DNA of 64,000 bases from Archangium gephyra. Lineage in GTDB: Bacteria > Myxococcota > Myxococcia > Myxococcales > Myxococcaceae. Shown in pieces: positions 18,038-27,518 of the stretch. The notes under the pieces are model-generated. The model made no database searches. It had not been told where the DNA came from and saw only the letters and a list, made by a program, of their open reading frames with translations. The position numbers and the translations under genes are program-made. The stretch is from NCBI GenBank assembly GCA_003243425.1, contig QFQP01000035.1, positions 1 to 64,000 on the forward strand, written 5' to 3'. Positions within the stretch are counted from its first letter, which is position 1, and every line of letters begins with the position of its first letter.

Positions 18038-20043
18038 ATGCGCGCCCTTTCTTTCCTGAGCCTCGTCGTCGTCGTGAGCCTCGGCGCCTGCCGTGATCGC
18101 GCGGTGTTGGGCGCGAACGGCGAGCTGCGCGCGCAGCCGGAGCGCATCGATTTTCCGTCGGCGTGGGTCGGTCATCGCGCCACCGCGGTCGTGACGCTCG
18201 AGAACGCCGGGCGCCGCTCCATCGAAGTGGCGTTGACGACTTCGGCCCGTTCGAGCTCGACGCCTCGCGGGTCGTCTCGGGCGGTGACGCAGCGCAGCTC
18301 GAGGTGACGTTCGTGGCGGTCGCGGTCGGCGTGGTCGACGGGGTGTTGAAGGTCTCTGCCGAAGGCCAGTCGATCGACGTGCCGCTGCACGCCGAGGCGC
18401 GTGAAGTGCCCCCCTGTGTGGCCAGCGACTGTCACGTGGCCACGTTCGACCCGGCGCTCGGCGCGTGTGTGGAGGTCGTCGGCGACGAAGGTGCGGCCTG
18501 CGGTCGCGACGACGCGTGCGTGTTGAATGGTGCCTGCCGCGCCGGCGAGTGCGTCGGTGACGCGCGTGACTGTGATGACGGCAACGTGTGCACCACCGAC
18601 ACCTGCAGCGCGAGCCGAGGCTGCCTCCACGCGGAGCGCAGCTGTGAGGCCTCGACCAACCCCTGCCAGGTGCCGGTGTGCGACCCGGTGAGCGGCTGCG
18701 GCGTGGCGCCGGCCGTCGACGGTGCGTCGTGTGGCCCGAACGACTGCACGACCGCGCACGTGTGCATCGCCGGTGCGTGCGTCGAGCGACCTTCACCCGA
18801 CGGTTCGCAATGTGGTGCCCCGCCGAGCTGTCGTGCGCCGAGCACCTGTTCGAGCGGCGCGTGCGTCGCCGGCCCGGCCATCGTTCAGCAGCCCGCGTGG
18901 CGCTACGTGCCCGACCCAGGTCACCACCTCTCGTTTCTCGGGCACGTCGACAACGACGGCAACGTCTACGCCGTCGAGACGTGGCTGACCGACGACACCG
19001 GCGAGCAGGACGCGCTGTTGACCGAGCTGCTGTCCTTCTCTCCGACCGGGAGTCTGCGCTTCCGCCGCGACGTCACCCGGGGCTGCGAGGCCTGCCGCCA
19101 TGGCGTCGACTTCGCCATCGACACGCCGGGCCGCCGGCTCTTCATGAAGGTGCGCAAGGAGCTCATCGCCTTCTCGCTGTCCGACGGGCAGGAGCTGTGG
19201 CGGCTCGACGTGACCTCCGGCGTGCCGGTGTACGAGCCGCTGCCGAGCGGCCTGGGCTCGTTCTCGATTTCGGCGCCGCTGCTCATCGGCTCTGACGGCG
19301 TGGGCGTGCCGGTGCTCGAAGGGCAGGGCAGTCATCACGGGTACGTGCGCGTGTACGACCGCGCGTCGGGGACGCTGCGCTGGCAGTTCCACCGCAAGGG
19401 CCACCTCTACGGGCCCGGGGTGACCGCGGCCGGTGAGCTCTGGTTGTCGACGGCAGACTGCTGGGCGCCGGCCGGTGAAATGGCGCGCGTGGCACCCGAT
19501 GGAACCACGTTGAGCACGCGCTTCATTTCGTGGACGCCTTCCATCTACGGCGACCGTTCGGCCTACGGCTACTTCGACGGCAAGACGCAGCGCCTCGACG
19601 ACGCGTACACCTTTCACGATCTCTCACCGGCCCTGGGCCAGCCGTACGCGAGCGGGGCCACGTACGTGAGCGGCGACCAGTTCGTCTTCCTCGATCAACA
19701 GCGCGACACCGTGGCCTCGGTGAACCTCGCGGCGGGCACGCGCACGAACATCACCGAGGCTCGCGCCGTCACCGCGGTGCGGCTGCTGCGCAGCGGTGGC
19801 ATCGGGTGGGCAGGGCAGGTCAGCGACGGCGGCTACGTACGCGCCATCAGCGCCGATGGTGGCTCGCTCTACGACTGCGAGGTGTCAGCGCCGCCGAACG
19901 GCTCGATGTCCTTCGTGCAGGGCCGGCTCTACGCAGGCTCCGACGGCACGCTGGTGGTCTACGAGACGCCCGGCCTCGACGCGTCGCCGCGCGGTTGGGT
20001 GAGCGACCGGGGCTCTCCGGAGCGTGGCGGGCGAGCACGTTGA
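18038..20043 (+). CDS. Lipoprotein with anchor-D-like, Cys-rich and PQQ-propeller regions, frameshifted
   Basis: The start MRALSFLSLVVVVSLGAC is a lipoprotein signal. Residues 30-105 resemble a choice-of-anchor-D/ASH domain (RIDFPSAWVGHRATAVVTLENAG). Then comes a Cys-rich region with CDDGNVCTTDTC-type repeats, then a beta-propeller-like C-terminus (GDVTRGCEACRHGVDFAIDTPGRRLFMKV). The frame breaks near 18244-18245: one extra G after TCGG would give LTTSGPFELDAS and join the two frames smoothly. The downstream frame is otherwise open from 18163. As written the protein would end prematurely at 18307. Probably displayed at the cell surface. Confidence 0.65.
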
Positions 20044-20053
20044 GGGGGTTCGT

Positions 20054-20106
20054 CGCTTCGTCGATGCGGCCCCCCCCGGGGAACCGGCACCCGCATCGAC
20101 GAAGCG
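20054..20106. terminator. Perfect 16-bp inverted repeat, possible terminator
   Basis: Arms at 20054-20069 and 20091-20106 are exact reverse complements (CGCTTCGTCGATGCGG and its complement) around a 21-base loop with a run of eight C. It starts 11 bases after the upstream stop codon, where a terminator is expected. There is no T-tract, so it may work with Rho, protect the 3' end, or be a protein site ahead of the LuxR-type gene at 20159. Confidence 0.5.
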
Positions 20107-20158
20107 AGGTTTGAGCATCTGCTGCGACGTGTGAAAGTCACATCAGGGGTTTCCCTGA

Positions 20159-21043
20159 ATGCTCCCGCCGCGCACGGTTTCCAACCAGGTGGTGGAGATG
20201 GTCGTCGAGGCCGCCGACCGCGGCGGGGTCCCACTCCACGAGCTCATCGACACCCTCTCCATCGACCCGACGGCGCTGCGGCTGCGCAAGCACCGGCTCG
20301 ACTGGGAAGACTTTGTGGTGCTCGTCGAACGGCTCGAAGGTCGCGTGGGGCCCGCGCGGCTCGACGCGCTGTGCGCCCAGTTGCCTTCCCTGGCGCCCTC
20401 GGGGCGACGGCTGCTGGGGGTGTTCGTCAGCGAGCGGCTGCTGTACCGCTTCGTCAATCAGCTGCTGGGGCCGACGAGCTACCCGATGATTCACACCACG
20501 TGGACTGAGGAAGGAAACGTGGGCCACCTGCGGCTGCGGCTGCGCGACGGCCTGAGCGGCTCGCGCACCGTGTTCCGGATCTTCAGCGGGGCGCTGGCGG
20601 CGATGCCGCTGTTCATCGGTCACCCGCAGCCCTCCGTACGCCATCAGCTCACCGCGCGCGGCGGCGATTACTGGGTGCAACTGCCGAAAGACGAAGGGCT
20701 CCGCGCCCGGTTGCAACGGGCCACGCAGCTCGCCGACTGGGACGTGCTCCTCGAGACGCTGGAGGAAGACAAGTCGCGCTTCCTCGAAGCGAACGAAGCC
20801 ATGTGGCGCAGCCGTGAACACGTGCTCGACACCAAATTGAACGCTGCGCAGGCGCGCTGGTCGCTCACACCGCGCCAGCTCGAGGTGCTGTCGGGCCTGG
20901 CGCTCGGGCTGTCGAACAAGGCGCTCATGGAGGAGCTCGGTTGCTCGGTGAAGACCATCGAGACGCACGTGACCGAGCTGCTGCGGCGCTCGGGCTCTGA
21001 ATCGCGGCTCTCGCTGGTGGCCACCTTCTGGCGCGAGCTGTGA
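20159..21043 (+). CDS. LuxR-type HTH transcriptional regulator
   Basis: A 294-residue protein. The last 65 residues are a LuxR/GerE-type HTH (LTPRQLEVLSGLALGLSNKALMEELGCSVKTIETHVTELLRRSG pattern). The N-terminal 190 residues (VVEAADRGGVPLHELIDTLSIDPTALRL, then a beta-rich region) resemble the effector domain of OruR/ArgR-like AraC regulators rather than a receiver or PAS domain; I give this with modest certainty. The ligand is unknown. It lies 115 bases after the anchor-D lipoprotein with a perfect inverted repeat between them. Confidence 0.75.
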   Translation: MLPPRTVSNQVVEMVVEAADRGGVPLHELIDTLSIDPTALRLRKHRLDWEDFVVLVERLEGRVGPARLDALCAQLPSLAPSGRRLLGVFVSERLLYRFVNQLLGPTSYPMIHTTWTEEGNVGHLRLRLRDGLSGSRTVFRIFSGALAAMPLFIGHPQPSVRHQLTARGGDYWVQLPKDEGLRARLQRATQLADWDVLLETLEEDKSRFLEANEAMWRSREHVLDTKLNAAQARWSLTPRQLEVLSGLALGLSNKALMEELGCSVKTIETHVTELLRRSGSESRLSLVATFWREL

Positions 21044-21085
21044 AGTCGTATCGTCTCGGGCGCCGTCTTCGACAGGAGCCGCGCC

Positions 21086-21610
21086 ATGCCGATCCCCGCT
21101 CGTCTTCGCCCGCCGGACCTCGACGCTGAAGAAGTGCACCGCTTCTGCGGCCTGTGTGACGACATCGAGACCGGCGTCATCGACGGTGCCGACGTGAGCG
21201 CGCTGCTGGCCAAGTGGAACGCGCGCGCGAACCGGCGCTACCAGCCGCGCGAGTTCGCCGACTACTACGGCGCCACCGACAAGCTGGCCTTCGTGAGTGA
21301 GGCGCTGCTGCCGCGGCCCACGCGCCTCGACGACCTGCGCGCCGACGAAGTGCTTTCGGTGCTCGAAGACGTGCGCAACGCGACGCTGCCCGAGCAGTAC
21401 AACTCGTATTTCCTGACGTGGCTCGACGTGCAGTTCCCCAACGCCGACGTGTCAGACCTCATCTACTGGCCGGACCAGTGGTTCGACGTGAGCGAGGCGC
21501 TCGATGAAGACCTGAGCGCGGCGCAGCTGTTGTGCGCCCTCATGGAGCGCACCGGGCGAAAACTGCCGGGAGCGGTGCACGTCGAGCTCCCGTGGCCGGT
21601 GCCGAAGTGA
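21086..21610 (+). CDS. Conserved-looking hypothetical, acidic 174-residue protein
   Basis: AGGAG lies nine bases before the ATG. The product is soluble, rich in Asp, Glu, Trp and Tyr, with FCGLCDDIETG near the start and YWPDQWFDVSEALDED near the end. No signal peptide, membrane segment or known motif is seen. It follows the LuxR-type gene by 42 bases on the same strand. It stops one base before the convergent livH stop. I do not recognise the family. Confidence 0.6.
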   Translation: MPIPARLRPPDLDAEEVHRFCGLCDDIETGVIDGADVSALLAKWNARANRRYQPREFADYYGATDKLAFVSEALLPRPTRLDDLRADEVLSVLEDVRNATLPEQYNSYFLTWLDVQFPNADVSDLIYWPDQWFDVSEALDEDLSAAQLLCALMERTGRKLPGAVHVELPWPVPK

Positions 21611-22558
21611 TCAGACCTTCTCGGCCTGCACGCGGCCGAACAGCCCTTCGGGCCTGAACAGCAACACCACGATGAGGAACCCGAAGGCCACGGCGTCACG
21701 CCAGCTCGACGCGGTGTAGCCGACGATGAATTCCTCACAGAGCCCGAGCAGCAACGCACCCACCACCGCGCCGGGCAGATTGCCGATGCCGCCGATGACC
21801 GCCGCCACGAAGGCCTTGAGGCCCACCATGGTGCCCATCAGCGGCTGAATCGACTTGTCCTTGATGGCGTAGAGAATGCCCGCGCCTGCCGCCAACGCGC
21901 TGCCGAGCATGAACGTGCCGGCGATGATGGTGTCGACCGGAATGCCGAGCAGCCCGGCGACGCGATGGTCGTGCGACACCGCGCGCATCGCCTTGCCGAA
22001 CTTCGTCTTGAACACCAGGAACTGCAGGCCCGCCATCAAGCTCACGGCGATGAGCAGCGAGATGACCTGCCAGTTCCAGATGATGACGTCGTTGTCGCCG
22101 AGCACGATCCACTCCTGCGGCGGCACGATGGACGGGAAGCGGCGCGACGCAGCACCGGGCAGCAGGGTGATTTCGTGCCCGCCGACCGAGAACGCGAAGT
22201 CGAGCTGGAAGCCGTAGCTGAGCGCGAAGCTGATGCCGATGGCGGTGATGAGCGCGGTCAGGCGCGGCTTGTCGCGCAGCGGCCGGTACGCGAACCGCTC
22301 GACGAGAAACCCGAACGCGGCGCACGCCAGCATCGACACCGTGAACACCAGCAGCGCGCCACCCACCGAGCCCATGTACTCGCGGCCGAGCAGGAAGGCC
22401 ACGGCGTAGCCGACGTACACGCCGACCATCATCACGTCGCCGTGCGCGAAGTTGATGAGCTTCAGCACGCCGTAGACCATCGTGTAACCGAGCGCGACGA
22501 GGGCGTAGATGGTGCCCGCCGCGAGCCCGTTGATGACGTGCTGAATGAATTCGTACAT
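21611..22558 (-). CDS. livH: Branched-chain amino acid ABC transporter permease LivH
   Basis: Integral membrane subunit of 315 residues, typical for LivH. It has about eight hydrophobic segments, the opening QHVINGLAAGTIYALVALGYTMVYG, the NFAHGDVMM motif and the cytoplasmic loop KTKFGKAMRAVSHDHRVAGLLGIPVD that contacts the ATPase. It follows livK by nine bases. The partner livM, livG and livF genes are not next to it but occur at 61.8-64 kb on the same strand. Confidence 0.93.
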   Translation of the reverse strand: MYEFIQHVINGLAAGTIYALVALGYTMVYGVLKLINFAHGDVMMVGVYVGYAVAFLLGREYMGSVGGALLVFTVSMLACAAFGFLVERFAYRPLRDKPRLTALITAIGISFALSYGFQLDFAFSVGGHEITLLPGAASRRFPSIVPPQEWIVLGDNDVIIWNWQVISLLIAVSLMAGLQFLVFKTKFGKAMRAVSHDHRVAGLLGIPVDTIIAGTFMLGSALAAGAGILYAIKDKSIQPLMGTMVGLKAFVAAVIGGIGNLPGAVVGALLLGLCEEFIVGYTASSWRDAVAFGFLIVVLLFRPEGLFGRVQAEKV

Positions 22559-22567
22559 CGCGTGGGC

Positions 22568-23758
22568 TCAGGGCGAGACGGTGTCGACGTACTTGAACTT
22601 GCCGCCTTCGACCTTGAGCACCACCGCGGGCTTCACCGGGTTGCGCTGCGCGTCGAGCGTGATGGTGCCGGCCACGCCCGGGTAGTCCTTCGTCTGGGCG
22701 ATGGCGTCACGCAGCGCCGGGCCGCTCGAGTCGGGCGCGCGCTTGAGCGCTTCGATGACCACGCCCGCCGAGTCGTAGCCGAGCGCCGCGAGTGAGTCGG
22801 GCTTCGCCTTGAACTTCGCCTCGTAGCGCTTGATGAAGTCCTGCACGCGGGGCGACGGGTCGTCGGACGAGTAGTGGTTCGACACGTAGCTGCCTTCGAC
22901 CGCGGTGCCGCCCAGCTCGAAGAGCTTCTCGGAGTCCCACCCGTCGCCGCCCATCATCACCGTCTTGATGCCCAGCTCGCGCGCCTGCTCGGCGATGAGC
23001 GCCACGTCCTGGTAGTAGCCGGGCACGTACAGGCCTTCGGGCTTGAGCTTCTTGATGTTGGTGAGCTGCGCGCGGAAGTCGGTGTCGCCCTTCGAGTACG
23101 CCTCGATGCCGACGATCTTCCCGCCAGCCTCGGCGAACTTCGTCTTGAAGACCTCGGTGAGCCCTTCGGAGTACGCGCTCTTCTTGTCGGTGAGGATGGC
23201 GACGTTGTTGAACTTCAACTTCTCGCGCGAGTAGCGCGCCATCACCGCGCCCTGGAACGGGTCGATGAAGCAGACGCGGAAGATGTAGTCGCCGACCTCG
23301 GTGACCCTGGGGTTGGTCGACGACGGCGAGACCATCGGCACCTGCGCGGCCTGCGCCTTGGGCGCCATGGCCAGCGAGTTCGACGACGCGACCTCACCGA
23401 GGATCGCCACCACCTTGTCCTGGGTGACGAGGCGCGTGGCGGCGTTGCCCGCTTCTTCGGGCTTCGACTGGTCGTCGTACACGCGAACCTGCAGCTTCTT
23501 GCCCTTCACACCGCCGGCAGCGTTCGCCTCTTCGATGGCCAGCTCGATGCCGTTGCGCGTCGAGATGCCGAAGGCCGCTTCACTGCCGGTGAGCGAGCCG
23601 ACTTCACCGAGCAGAATCACGTCTTCGGCGGGCTTGTTCTCGACGGCCTTCACGTCGGTCTTAGCGGCGTCAGGCGGCTTCACCGGGTCGGGGTTCTTCT
23701 TCTCACACGCTGCCATCAGCGACAGCGAGGCGAGGGCGGCCAACAGGGAAATGCGCAT
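22568..23758 (-). CDS. livK: Branched-chain amino acid ABC transporter substrate-binding lipoprotein
   Basis: Periplasmic binding protein, Leu/Ile/Val-binding (peripla_BP_6) type, of 396 residues. Lipoprotein signal MRISLLAALASLSLMAAC, then the first domain GEVGSLTGSEAAFGISTRNGIELAIEEANAAGG. I chose ATG 23758 because CGGAG lies about seven bases upstream and the lipobox follows at once; an upstream in-frame start at 23821 would place 21 residues before the signal. First gene of a two-gene unit with livH. Ligand may be an amino acid or another small carboxylate. Confidence 0.9.
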   Translation of the reverse strand: MRISLLAALASLSLMAACEKKNPDPVKPPDAAKTDVKAVENKPAEDVILLGEVGSLTGSEAAFGISTRNGIELAIEEANAAGGVKGKKLQVRVYDDQSKPEEAGNAATRLVTQDKVVAILGEVASSNSLAMAPKAQAAQVPMVSPSSTNPRVTEVGDYIFRVCFIDPFQGAVMARYSREKLKFNNVAILTDKKSAYSEGLTEVFKTKFAEAGGKIVGIEAYSKGDTDFRAQLTNIKKLKPEGLYVPGYYQDVALIAEQARELGIKTVMMGGDGWDSEKLFELGGTAVEGSYVSNHYSSDDPSPRVQDFIKRYEAKFKAKPDSLAALGYDSAGVVIEALKRAPDSSGPALRDAIAQTKDYPGVAGTITLDAQRNPVKPAVVLKVEGGKFKYVDTVSP

Positions 23759-23840
23759 GGCGTGCTCCGTGACTTGTGAGACGTGAAAGGGCGCGCGGTT
23801 GTACGGATTCGAGTCCGTCAAGGCAACGCCTGAAGTCCCG

Positions 23841-25403
23841 TCACCGTCGCAGCAGCCGCCACACGCCGTCGAAGAGCGGGCGCGCGAGCCACACCGGCGT
23901 CATCGCCGCGTAGCCCGCGCCCAACGCCATGGTTCCGAGGCGATCGGTGCCGCGCGCGAGCGCCCGCTTCGTCACCCGGCGGGGTCGCTCTCCGCGCTCG
24001 GCGAGCAGCGCTTCACGCACGTGTTCGACCGCGCGCTCCGCCGACGCCATGCCGCCTTCCACGTAGCCGGCGAACGCGGGGCTCTGCTCGCTCGACGCGA
24101 AGTGCAGCCGCTCACCTTCCGACGCGAAGAGCACGCCTTGCAGCCGCGACAACACGTTGGGCCGCATGGCCGTGTTGGGCCCGCCGCCGACCCACGGGTT
24201 GGTGCTCCAGTCGTAGGTGACCACGTCGAGCACGTCGCGCGCGCGGTCATCGCCGCTCATCTCGACCATGGCTTCGATGACCGCTTCCTTCAGGCCCTCG
24301 AGGCCCACGCGCTGCACGAGCCGGTCGCTCACGAAGGCCATCAACGCGTAGTGACGGTGTTGGTTCGACGAGGTCTCGATGGCCCACTCGATGCCGGCGT
24401 CATCGGGCTGCGAGAGGAAGGTGTTGAGGTTGGCGCCCTTCGTGTGGCGCCACCACGGCTCGCGGTAACAGAGCACCGCCTTCACCGCGTGACCGATGGG
24501 CTGCGCGTGCAGCAGCGTGCGGCCTTCGCACAGCGGCGGCGAGAACTGCAGGCGCTTGCCCGCGATGTGCGGGGTGACGGCCACGATGACGTGCCTGGCC
24601 TTCAACTGCTCGCCGCTGATCAACGTGACGGTGACGTGCTCGGCCCCGTGCTCCACGTGCTTCACCGGCGCGTTCACGCGCACGTCGCTCTTCAATGACG
24701 CCGCGTAGCGCCGCGCCAACGCGCCGAGACCGCCGCGCACGCTGAACTGCTGCGGGCCGCCGTCGTAGTCATTGCCCAGCTCGATGAGGCTGACGTTCGA
24801 AGCGCAGTACCAGAGCCACCACAGCAGCGAGACCTCGCGCGCGTGCACCGAGGCGATGCCCAGCGAAGAGATCTGCCACATCTGCACGATCCACGAAGGC
24901 AGGTCCTGCGCGTCGATCCACTCCTGGAAGGTGAGGGCGTCGAGCTCCTTCGCCATCGGCGTGTTCCACGGGTGTTCCACGTCGACGAGCTTCTCGAGCG
25001 CGCAGAACGCGGCGACCGAGCGGAGAATGGTGATGTGCTCCGAGGGCGGGCAGTCCTTCGAGAGGCCGTTGATGTCGAAGTACCACTCCGAGCGCGGGCT
25101 CACCTTCCACTGACCGCTGGCGCGTGAACGGCACGCGGGGTTCGACGCGAACGACGCCACGTGGTCGATGCGATCTTCCTTCGCGAGGCGGTCGACGAGC
25201 GCGTTCACGCGCCGGTGCTTGCTGCCGAAGTAGTGGCCGCCGAGGTCGACCGTGGTGTCACCGACGCGCGCCGAACGAAGCCGGCCGCCGACCCGGGAAT
25301 CGGCCTCCAGCACCAGCACGCGCGCGGAAGGCAGCAGGTGTTCCAGCTCGGCCGCCGCGTGGAGCCCGGTGATGCCGGCGCCGATGATGATGACGTCGTT
25401 CAC
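23841..25403 (-). CDS. Flavin-dependent amine oxidase
   Basis: FAD enzyme of the monoamine oxidase family, 520 residues. The FAD-binding motif IIIGAGITGLHAAAEL followed by LEADSRVGGRLRS is at the N-terminus. The C-terminal family segment FASSEQSPAFAGYVEGGMASAERAVEHV is intact, followed by a hydrophobic tail (LARPLFDGVWRLL) that could anchor it to the membrane. GTG start at 25403 has GGGAGGT just upstream and overlaps the ceramidase stop as GTGA. The tight coupling suggests it oxidises an amine made by the ceramidase, perhaps a sphingoid base; this is inference. Confidence 0.85.
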   Translation of the reverse strand: MNDVIIIGAGITGLHAAAELEHLLPSARVLVLEADSRVGGRLRSARVGDTTVDLGGHYFGSKHRRVNALVDRLAKEDRIDHVASFASNPACRSRASGQWKVSPRSEWYFDINGLSKDCPPSEHITILRSVAAFCALEKLVDVEHPWNTPMAKELDALTFQEWIDAQDLPSWIVQMWQISSLGIASVHAREVSLLWWLWYCASNVSLIELGNDYDGGPQQFSVRGGLGALARRYAASLKSDVRVNAPVKHVEHGAEHVTVTLISGEQLKARHVIVAVTPHIAGKRLQFSPPLCEGRTLLHAQPIGHAVKAVLCYREPWWRHTKGANLNTFLSQPDDAGIEWAIETSSNQHRHYALMAFVSDRLVQRVGLEGLKEAVIEAMVEMSGDDRARDVLDVVTYDWSTNPWVGGGPNTAMRPNVLSRLQGVLFASEGERLHFASSEQSPAFAGYVEGGMASAERAVEHVREALLAERGERPRRVTKRALARGTDRLGTMALGAGYAAMTPVWLARPLFDGVWRLLRR

Positions 25404-27091
25404 GAGCGCACCTCCCTCAACGTCGCGGGGACCACCCACTGCTCGAGCGGCAGGCGCGCCGGCAGCTCACCGAGCTCATGGTGAGCTTCGACTTCACGCA
25501 GCTGCCTGGCGACGCGGCGGAGCTCGGTGCCGAGGGCGCCGAACGACCACCGCCCGAAGAGCGTCATCGCGCCTTCGTAGGCCTGCTCGTCGTATTCCTC
25601 GGGCGTGGTGAGGTAGCCCGCGTAGGCGTTCGAGTAGCCGCACATCACCACGTCGCCCGCGTGGAGTTCGTGCTTCAGCAGCGCGCGCAGCCTTCGACCG
25701 GCGATGGTGGTCGGCTCGAACGGCACGAAGCCCATCGCGAAGTTTCCCAGCCGCACCAGCTGCACCGGCAGGTGCTGTGGCACCCACGACAACAGCTGCG
25801 TGCCGCGGAGCCGCTGCGCCTCGAGGTAGTAGCGAACGCGCCGCTCGGGCAGCAGCTTGAGCAGCGACTGCTCGGCCCAGGGCGTCGGCTTGCTGTGCGC
25901 GCCAGCGCCGAGACTCCAGAACGCGAGCTTGCGGCCCTGTGCGCGGAGATACGCGTCGTCTCGGCGCGCGTTCACCAGCGCCATCAGCCGCGTGAACTTC
26001 GTCGCCGCGTCGCTGATGCGGCCGAGCGGGCCCGGGCCTTCGGGCGTGCCGAAGGTGAAGCCGAGCCCGAGCACCGGGTCTCCCGTGCGGCGGCCTTCGA
26101 GCCCTTCGGCGAGATCTGCGTCGACGCGCAGGTCGTGAAACGTCGAGTAGCGCAGGCGCGAGCGCACCGTGCCGTCGAGCACGCGGCCTGTGCGCGCGGC
26201 TTCGTGAAACAGCCGCATCGAGTGCCGCGCCTGAATGCCGGCGTTGTGTTCCGCGCTGCGTTCATCGTCGTCGTAGCGGCCGACGTGAAAGCCGCGCGCG
26301 CGTGACGGCCGGTAGTTCGGGCTCACGTCGCCGGCCGATTCCTGAACGAAGAGCGCCACGAAGCCGCCCGGCAGCTCGCGCTCGCACATCGCCGCGGCGA
26401 GGCCCTTGTTGTCGGCGTGCAGCGCAGTGAAGTCCGAATGCACGCTGGTGGCGTGCACCGCGAAGAAGTTGATGAGCCCACGCGGCTCGCCGTTCAGGTC
26501 TTCGAAGCGCAGCACCGTCATGCGGCGGTTCAACGCTTCGTCGGCGCGTTCTTTCGTCAGCGGCGTGACGTCGTGGTTGCGGTTGTACGCGGCGAGCGAG
26601 CGCTGAAAGGCGACCGGCTCGGAGACCGGGAGGTCGTCAGCAAGGCTGCGAATGAAGCCCGCTTCTCGGCGCGACATCGCTTCACGCACGGCGCGCACGC
26701 AGCCCTCGACGATGGTGTCGTGCACCAGGGGTGAGAAGCCGGGCCCGCTGAGCGCATAGAAGAGGTAGGTCGAAAAACCGCTCGGGCCGCTGTGCGTATG
26801 CGTGGCGGTGAGCGTGAGCCGGTGCTCGTCGAGCTCGGGGAGCCGCGCGAGCACGTGGCGTCGCAGCGACTCGGACACCATGCCGAGATCCAGCGAGAGA
26901 AAGACGTGCGGCTTGTCGTGCGCGGCGCCCGAGACGACGCACGCCCGCGCGAACAGCGGCGTGGCCGCCCGCGTCGGAACGTTCTGCCCGGAGCCCCAGC
27001 CCCACATCGAGAGGCCCGGCTCGAAGACGGTGATGTCCGCCTTCCCGAAGCCGAACCAGAACGGAGTGGTCTCAATCGCGTGCAGCGTCAT
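25400..27091 (-). CDS. Neutral/alkaline non-lysosomal ceramidase
   Basis: Hydrolyses the N-acyl bond of ceramide to give a sphingoid base and a fatty acid. The N-terminus FGFGKADITVFEPGLSMWGWG, the TATHTHSGPSGFS segment (zinc His residues) and QESAGDVSPNYRP, with the nucleophilic Ser in the GDVSPN motif, are family hallmarks. At 563 residues it is shorter than secreted ceramidases of about 650, and no signal peptide is seen with ATG 27091, chosen for the G-rich Shine-Dalgarno sequence just upstream. It may therefore act inside the cell. Translationally coupled to the amine oxidase. Confidence 0.85.
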   Translation of the reverse strand: MTLHAIETTPFWFGFGKADITVFEPGLSMWGWGSGQNVPTRAATPLFARACVVSGAAHDKPHVFLSLDLGMVSESLRRHVLARLPELDEHRLTLTATHTHSGPSGFSTYLFYALSGPGFSPLVHDTIVEGCVRAVREAMSRREAGFIRSLADDLPVSEPVAFQRSLAAYNRNHDVTPLTKERADEALNRRMTVLRFEDLNGEPRGLINFFAVHATSVHSDFTALHADNKGLAAAMCERELPGGFVALFVQESAGDVSPNYRPSRARGFHVGRYDDDERSAEHNAGIQARHSMRLFHEAARTGRVLDGTVRSRLRYSTFHDLRVDADLAEGLEGRRTGDPVLGLGFTFGTPEGPGPLGRISDAATKFTRLMALVNARRDDAYLRAQGRKLAFWSLGAGAHSKPTPWAEQSLLKLLPERRVRYYLEAQRLRGTQLLSWVPQHLPVQLVRLGNFAMGFVPFEPTTIAGRRLRALLKHELHAGDVVMCGYSNAYAGYLTTPEEYDEQAYEGAMTLFGRWSFGALGTELRRVARQLREVEAHHELGELPARLPLEQWVVPATLREVRS

Positions 27092-27518
27092 CGGTCCCCC
27101 AGCGAAATGAACTGCAGGCGCCCCCCCCGGGAACGCGCGGCGGCAATCGCAGACGCGGTGCGTCGAGGCAAGGGCCGCTTCAACGACGAATGACGGTGAA
27201 AAGGACCGCATCAAGTCGTGAACGAAGGCGCGCTGAAAACTTCCCGCGGTCTCTGCGCTTCAAAGGGGGTGGCGGCGCTGATTCGCTGGCGAGGTGCCCT
27301 GACACGAGGCTGCGCGGCACGGCACTGCTCGTTCGCGCACGTCACCAGGCTTCGGGGTGGGCGCGCTTTTTCGACCTCGTCATCAAACACACGGGTCGTT
27401 CGTGCGGAATGATTACGAGCTCGAAAACGTGAGGTCCCTCGCTCGACGTCGAGGGGCCAATCGGCGTCGTGCGCGATGCTCACGCGTTCACGGCCACCGC
27501 TCTCAGGGCAGCTGAACG
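27092..27518. other. 427-base intergenic region, no convincing gene
   Basis: This holds the promoter of the ceramidase operon and the 3' end of the TetR gene unit. At 27436-27455 CCCTCG and CGAGGG form an inverted repeat around a perfect 12-bp palindrome, CTCGACGTCGAG (27442-27453); it lies 64 bases downstream of the TetR stop and could be a terminator or operator. A run of eight C is at about 27121-27128. Open frames here lack Shine-Dalgarno sequences and recognisable content. Confidence 0.4.

Noticed and set aside
27190..27483. Open frames on both strands in the ceramidase-TetR gap
   Set aside because: They contradict each other, lack ribosome sites and show no domain.
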